From assembly GCA_024207135.1 (NCBI GenBank), contig CP042428.1:3720001-3784000 (forward strand): a stretch of DNA of 64,000 nt, in the 5' to 3' direction. Source of the DNA: Arthrobacter sp. C2 (GTDB lineage Bacteria; Actinomycetota; Actinomycetes; Actinomycetales; Micrococcaceae). Both the position numbers and the translations under genes were made by a program. Shown in pieces: positions 61,666 to 64,000 of this stretch; position 1 is the stretch's first letter; each line of letters begins with the position of its first letter. The notes beneath the pieces were generated by a model that saw nothing but the letters and a program-made list of their open reading frames with translations, was not told where the DNA came from and did no database searches.

Positions 61666-63261
61666 ATGAGTAGCAACGCAGCCAGTTCATCGGAAAGCGT
61701 GACCCACGAAGTTGAAGACTCCCTGCAGCCCATTCCCGAATCGGCCAGGACCACCAAGCTCTCCGGGCAGTTCTGGATCTGGGCAGGGGCCAATGTCGCC
61801 CCCATCAACTGGATCCTCGGTGCCCTGGGCATCCACTTGGGACTCGGCCTCGCCGACACCCTGACCGTATTGATTGCCGGAAACGTCATCGGCATGCTGG
61901 GCTTCGGGTTCTTCGTGGTCCTGGGGCAGAAGACCGGGGCGACCGGCATGCTGTTGGCACGCGGCGCCTTCGGCCGCCGGGGAGCCTACCTGCCGGCGGC
62001 GATCCAGGCGGTCATCGCCATTGGCTGGTCCGCGGTCAACACCTGGGTCATCCTGGACCTCATCATGGCGTTGTTCGGCATGATCGGCTGGGTCGATCCC
62101 ACGGCCAGCAACATGCTCTGGCGCATCGGCACCGCCGCCGTCATCATGGCCATCCAGGTGGCCATCTGCTACCGCGGATACAAGGCCATCGCGCGCTTCG
62201 AACGCATCACCATGCCGCCGACCATCATCGTGCTGATCGCGATGTCGATCCTCGCCTGGACGCAACTGGACATCGACTGGTCCTACCAGGGCCCGGTCGG
62301 TGAGGTGCTCACCGGCATGCCACGCATCGCGGCAATGTCCTCGATCATGACCGCGATCGGAATCGGCTGGGGAATCGGCTGGTTCACTTACGCACCCGAC
62401 TACTCCCGATTTGTCTCCAAGCGCATCAAATCACACAAGCTCTACGCCGTCAGCGTGCTCGGCCAGTTCCTCCCCGTCGTTTGGCTCGGGATCCTGGGCG
62501 CCAGCCTTGCCACCAAGAACGGCACGGCCGATCCCGGACAATTGATTGTCGAAAGCTTCGGCACACTCTCGATCCCGGTGATCCTGTTGGTCATCCACGG
62601 ACCGATCGCCACCAACATCATCAACATGTACACCTTCGGTGTTGCAACGCAGGCCCTTGACATCAACGTCTCACGCAAGAAGCTCTCCATCACCGTCGGC
62701 GTGCTGGCCATGGGGGCGGTCATTGCCTTCCTCTTCGCCACCGACTTCGCCGAGGTCCTGCATAACTGGATCATCGCCATCGCGGCATGGGTGGCGACCT
62801 GGGGCGGCATCATGGCCGTTCACTACTTCGTCTTCGAACGCCGCCACAAGGACTTCTCCTACTTGTTCCTTGACCCGAAGTCATCGAAGCTCAAGTCCAT
62901 CAATCCGGCGGCATTCGTTGCCTTCGCTGGGGGCATCTTCATGACGTGGATGTGCATGTACGGCTCGGTGCCGGCTCTCCAAGGCCCGATCGCAACGGCC
63001 GTGGGCGGCATCGACTTTTCGTGGCTGGCCGGAACAGCCACCAGTGCGGGCCTGTATTACGCCTTGGGCCACCGCCGATTCAAGTCCCGCATTGAACAGG
63101 GTGTTCCGTTGGGCCTGAAGATTGATTGCTCCGATGCGGAATTCATCCGCCAGCACGGCAGCGCCGAGTTCCTGCTCGCCGAGCAGCGGATCGACGACGC
63201 TGCAGAGCCTGTGGGCGAGGGTGCTGGGGCGGCCCAGGGAAAACACAAGATCGGCTCGTAG
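61666..63261 (+). CDS. NCS1 family nucleobase/creatinine-type permease
   Basis: 531-aa transporter of the nucleobase:cation symporter-1 family with 12 helices. KLSGQFWIWAGANVAPINWI at residues 30-49 is the start of the transport core; FTYAPDYSRFVSK and NIINMYTFGVATQALDI are family blocks. The Ala/Gly-rich C-terminus is cytoplasmic. It lies upstream of a creatininase gene (171 bp gap) and divergent from pucR, so creatinine is the best-supported substrate; cytosine, allantoin or hydantoin are alternatives. Confidence 0.9.
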   Translation: MSSNAASSSESVTHEVEDSLQPIPESARTTKLSGQFWIWAGANVAPINWILGALGIHLGLGLADTLTVLIAGNVIGMLGFGFFVVLGQKTGATGMLLARGAFGRRGAYLPAAIQAVIAIGWSAVNTWVILDLIMALFGMIGWVDPTASNMLWRIGTAAVIMAIQVAICYRGYKAIARFERITMPPTIIVLIAMSILAWTQLDIDWSYQGPVGEVLTGMPRIAAMSSIMTAIGIGWGIGWFTYAPDYSRFVSKRIKSHKLYAVSVLGQFLPVVWLGILGASLATKNGTADPGQLIVESFGTLSIPVILLVIHGPIATNIINMYTFGVATQALDINVSRKKLSITVGVLAMGAVIAFLFATDFAEVLHNWIIAIAAWVATWGGIMAVHYFVFERRHKDFSYLFLDPKSSKLKSINPAAFVAFAGGIFMTWMCMYGSVPALQGPIATAVGGIDFSWLAGTATSAGLYYALGHRRFKSRIEQGVPLGLKIDCSDAEFIRQHGSAEFLLAEQRIDDAAEPVGEGAGAAQGKHKIGS

Positions 63262-63431
63262 CCGACCGCCGGAAGGCGCGGACCTCGGGGTTCGCATTGT
63301 CGCAGCGGGTCCCGCCTCGCGAGGAAGCGAACCCAGTACCTTTCCTGAAGCATCTTTCACCGAAGCCCGCCGGAAGAACGCGGTCAGCCAAGATCGGTCC
63401 GAGCCGGTTCAACATCACTAGGAGCATCCCG

Positions 63432-64000
63432 ATGCAATCGGTATTTCTTGAAGACATTGATGCGGACACCTACGCCGCATACGTGGCCCAGCCCCATGCG
63501 ATGGTCATCATCCCCGCTGGTGCCACCGAGCAGCATGGTCCGCACATGCCATTGGGGGTCGACGCGATGCTGTCGCGTGCAATTGCCGGGGCGGTGGCCT
63601 CGAAGCTGGGTGCCCTGGTTGCGCCGACTTTTTCCTATGGATACAAGTCGCAGCCTCGCTCCGGTGGCGGAAACCACCGGGTTGGAACCACGAGCCTGAG
63701 CGGTTCAACGCTCACCGGACAGGTCGAGGACATTGCACGCTCATTCATCGGGCAAGGGTTTGCAAGGGTCGTCATTCTCAACGGCCACTTCGAGAACTAC
63801 CAGTTCATCTACGAGGGGCTGGAAATAGCAGTGGGTCGTTCCCGGGAAATCGGCCTCGACGCCCGGGCCATGCTGCTGTCCTACTGGGACTTCGTCGACG
63901 AGGAAACCTTGGAGATGGTCTTCCCCGACGGCTTTCTCGGTTGGGACATCGAGCATGGAGGCGTTTTGGAAACATCCCTCATGATGCTGCTGCATCCGGA
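63432..64000 (+). CDS. Creatininase family protein, partial
   Basis: The first 189 codons, from ATG 63432 after AGGAG, run off the window end. The creatininase fold is clear: EDIDADTYAAYVAQP then AMVIIPAGATEQHGPHMPLG then VDAMLS (Glu, His and Asp metal ligands), SYGYKSQPRSGGGNHRVGTT, the NGHFENYQFIYEG segment (like NGHYEN of characterised creatininases) and DIEHGGVLETSLMMLLHP. The enzyme interconverts creatinine and creatine; close relatives act on mycofactocin precursor or FAPy. The NGHFEN motif and the NCS1 permease favour creatininase. Confidence 0.88.
   Translation, partial: MQSVFLEDIDADTYAAYVAQPHAMVIIPAGATEQHGPHMPLGVDAMLSRAIAGAVASKLGALVAPTFSYGYKSQPRSGGGNHRVGTTSLSGSTLTGQVEDIARSFIGQGFARVVILNGHFENYQFIYEGLEIAVGRSREIGLDARAMLLSYWDFVDEETLEMVFPDGFLGWDIEHGGVLETSLMMLLHP

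Noticed and set aside
1-64000. CRISPR array, insertion sequence, phage or integrase
   Set aside because: I saw no regularly spaced repeats, transposase, integrase or phage structural genes on either strand.

Overview
The window looks like the chromosome of a high-GC Gram-positive actinobacterium of the family Micrococcaceae (Arthrobacter or Paeniglutamicibacter-like). I infer this from the strong G/C bias at third codon positions, frequent GTG and TTG starts, the pcrA-sucC-sucD order, an actinobacterial c-di-AMP riboswitch before an NlpC/P60 hydrolase, a DUF222-HNH nuclease and an Arthrobacter-style glyA-soxBDAG-purU cluster. There is no phage, insertion sequence, CRISPR array or rRNA operon. 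Most of it is ordinary metabolic chromosome with compact operons, many joined by 4-bp ATGA or GTGA overlaps.

Layout. 1-1.2 kb: cell-wall hydrolases (end of an M23 peptidase, then a riboswitch-controlled NlpC/P60 protein). 1.5-7.5 kb: an HNH nuclease coupled to a molybdenum-cofactor set (mobA, DUF6457, moeA, fdhD) and an FdhF/YdeP-type molybdopterin oxidoreductase. 7.6-12.4 kb: DMT permease, ABC exporter, Nudix hydrolase, ROK regulator. 12.4-13.1 kb: a structured gene-free stretch and tRNA-Arg(CCU). 13.1-18.6 kb: membrane protein, PcrA helicase, succinyl-CoA synthetase. 18.6-24.7 kb: a small orphan protein, an alcohol dehydrogenase, a deacetylase-glycosyltransferase fusion with a Pro/Ala-rich membrane partner, agmatine deiminase and a decayed TetR gene. 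24.7-34.7 kb: SNF2 helicase, LOG-like protein with a ROK sugar kinase, DUF222-HNH nuclease, ferritin-VIT protein, a second small orphan protein sharing an upstream block with the first, and DinB. 34.9-41 kb: sodium symporter with divergent XRE-cupin regulator, VanZ remnant, APC permease, and a small membrane-protein/winged-helix operon with two tandem palindromic operators. 41-47 kb: ureohydrolase with a TPP decarboxylase, TipA-type MerR regulator, CopB-type copper ATPase. 47-55 kb: sarcosine oxidase operon with glyA, purU and a divergent GntR regulator. 55-59.9 kb: SRPBCC/DUF4166 pair, HAD hydrolase, NodA-like acyltransferase and a large membrane-anchored protein. 60-64 kb: PucR regulator, NCS1 permease and a creatininase cut by the window edge.

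How the genes may work together (inference). The right half fits use of guanidino and methylated amines as nitrogen source: creatinine uptake and hydrolysis (NCS1 and creatininase under PucR), sarcosine oxidation (soxBDAG), channelling of the one-carbon unit to serine (glyA) or to formate and tetrahydrofolate (purU). A 2-ketoarginine decarboxylase/guanidinobutyrase-like pair and an agmatine deiminase add arginine-derived substrates. No creatinase is present in the window, so the creatinine route is incomplete as seen.

The observations I would follow first are a NodA-like acyltransferase in the same window as a NodB/NodC-type fusion protein whose deacetylase domain lacks a metal-ligand His, the duplicated leader shared by two orphan small proteins, the tandem CTTTCC-N5-GGAAAG operators, and two divergently controlled genes (tipA-like and copB) whose promoters place transcription starts at the start codon. 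I did not find a clearly new multi-gene defence or mobile system.
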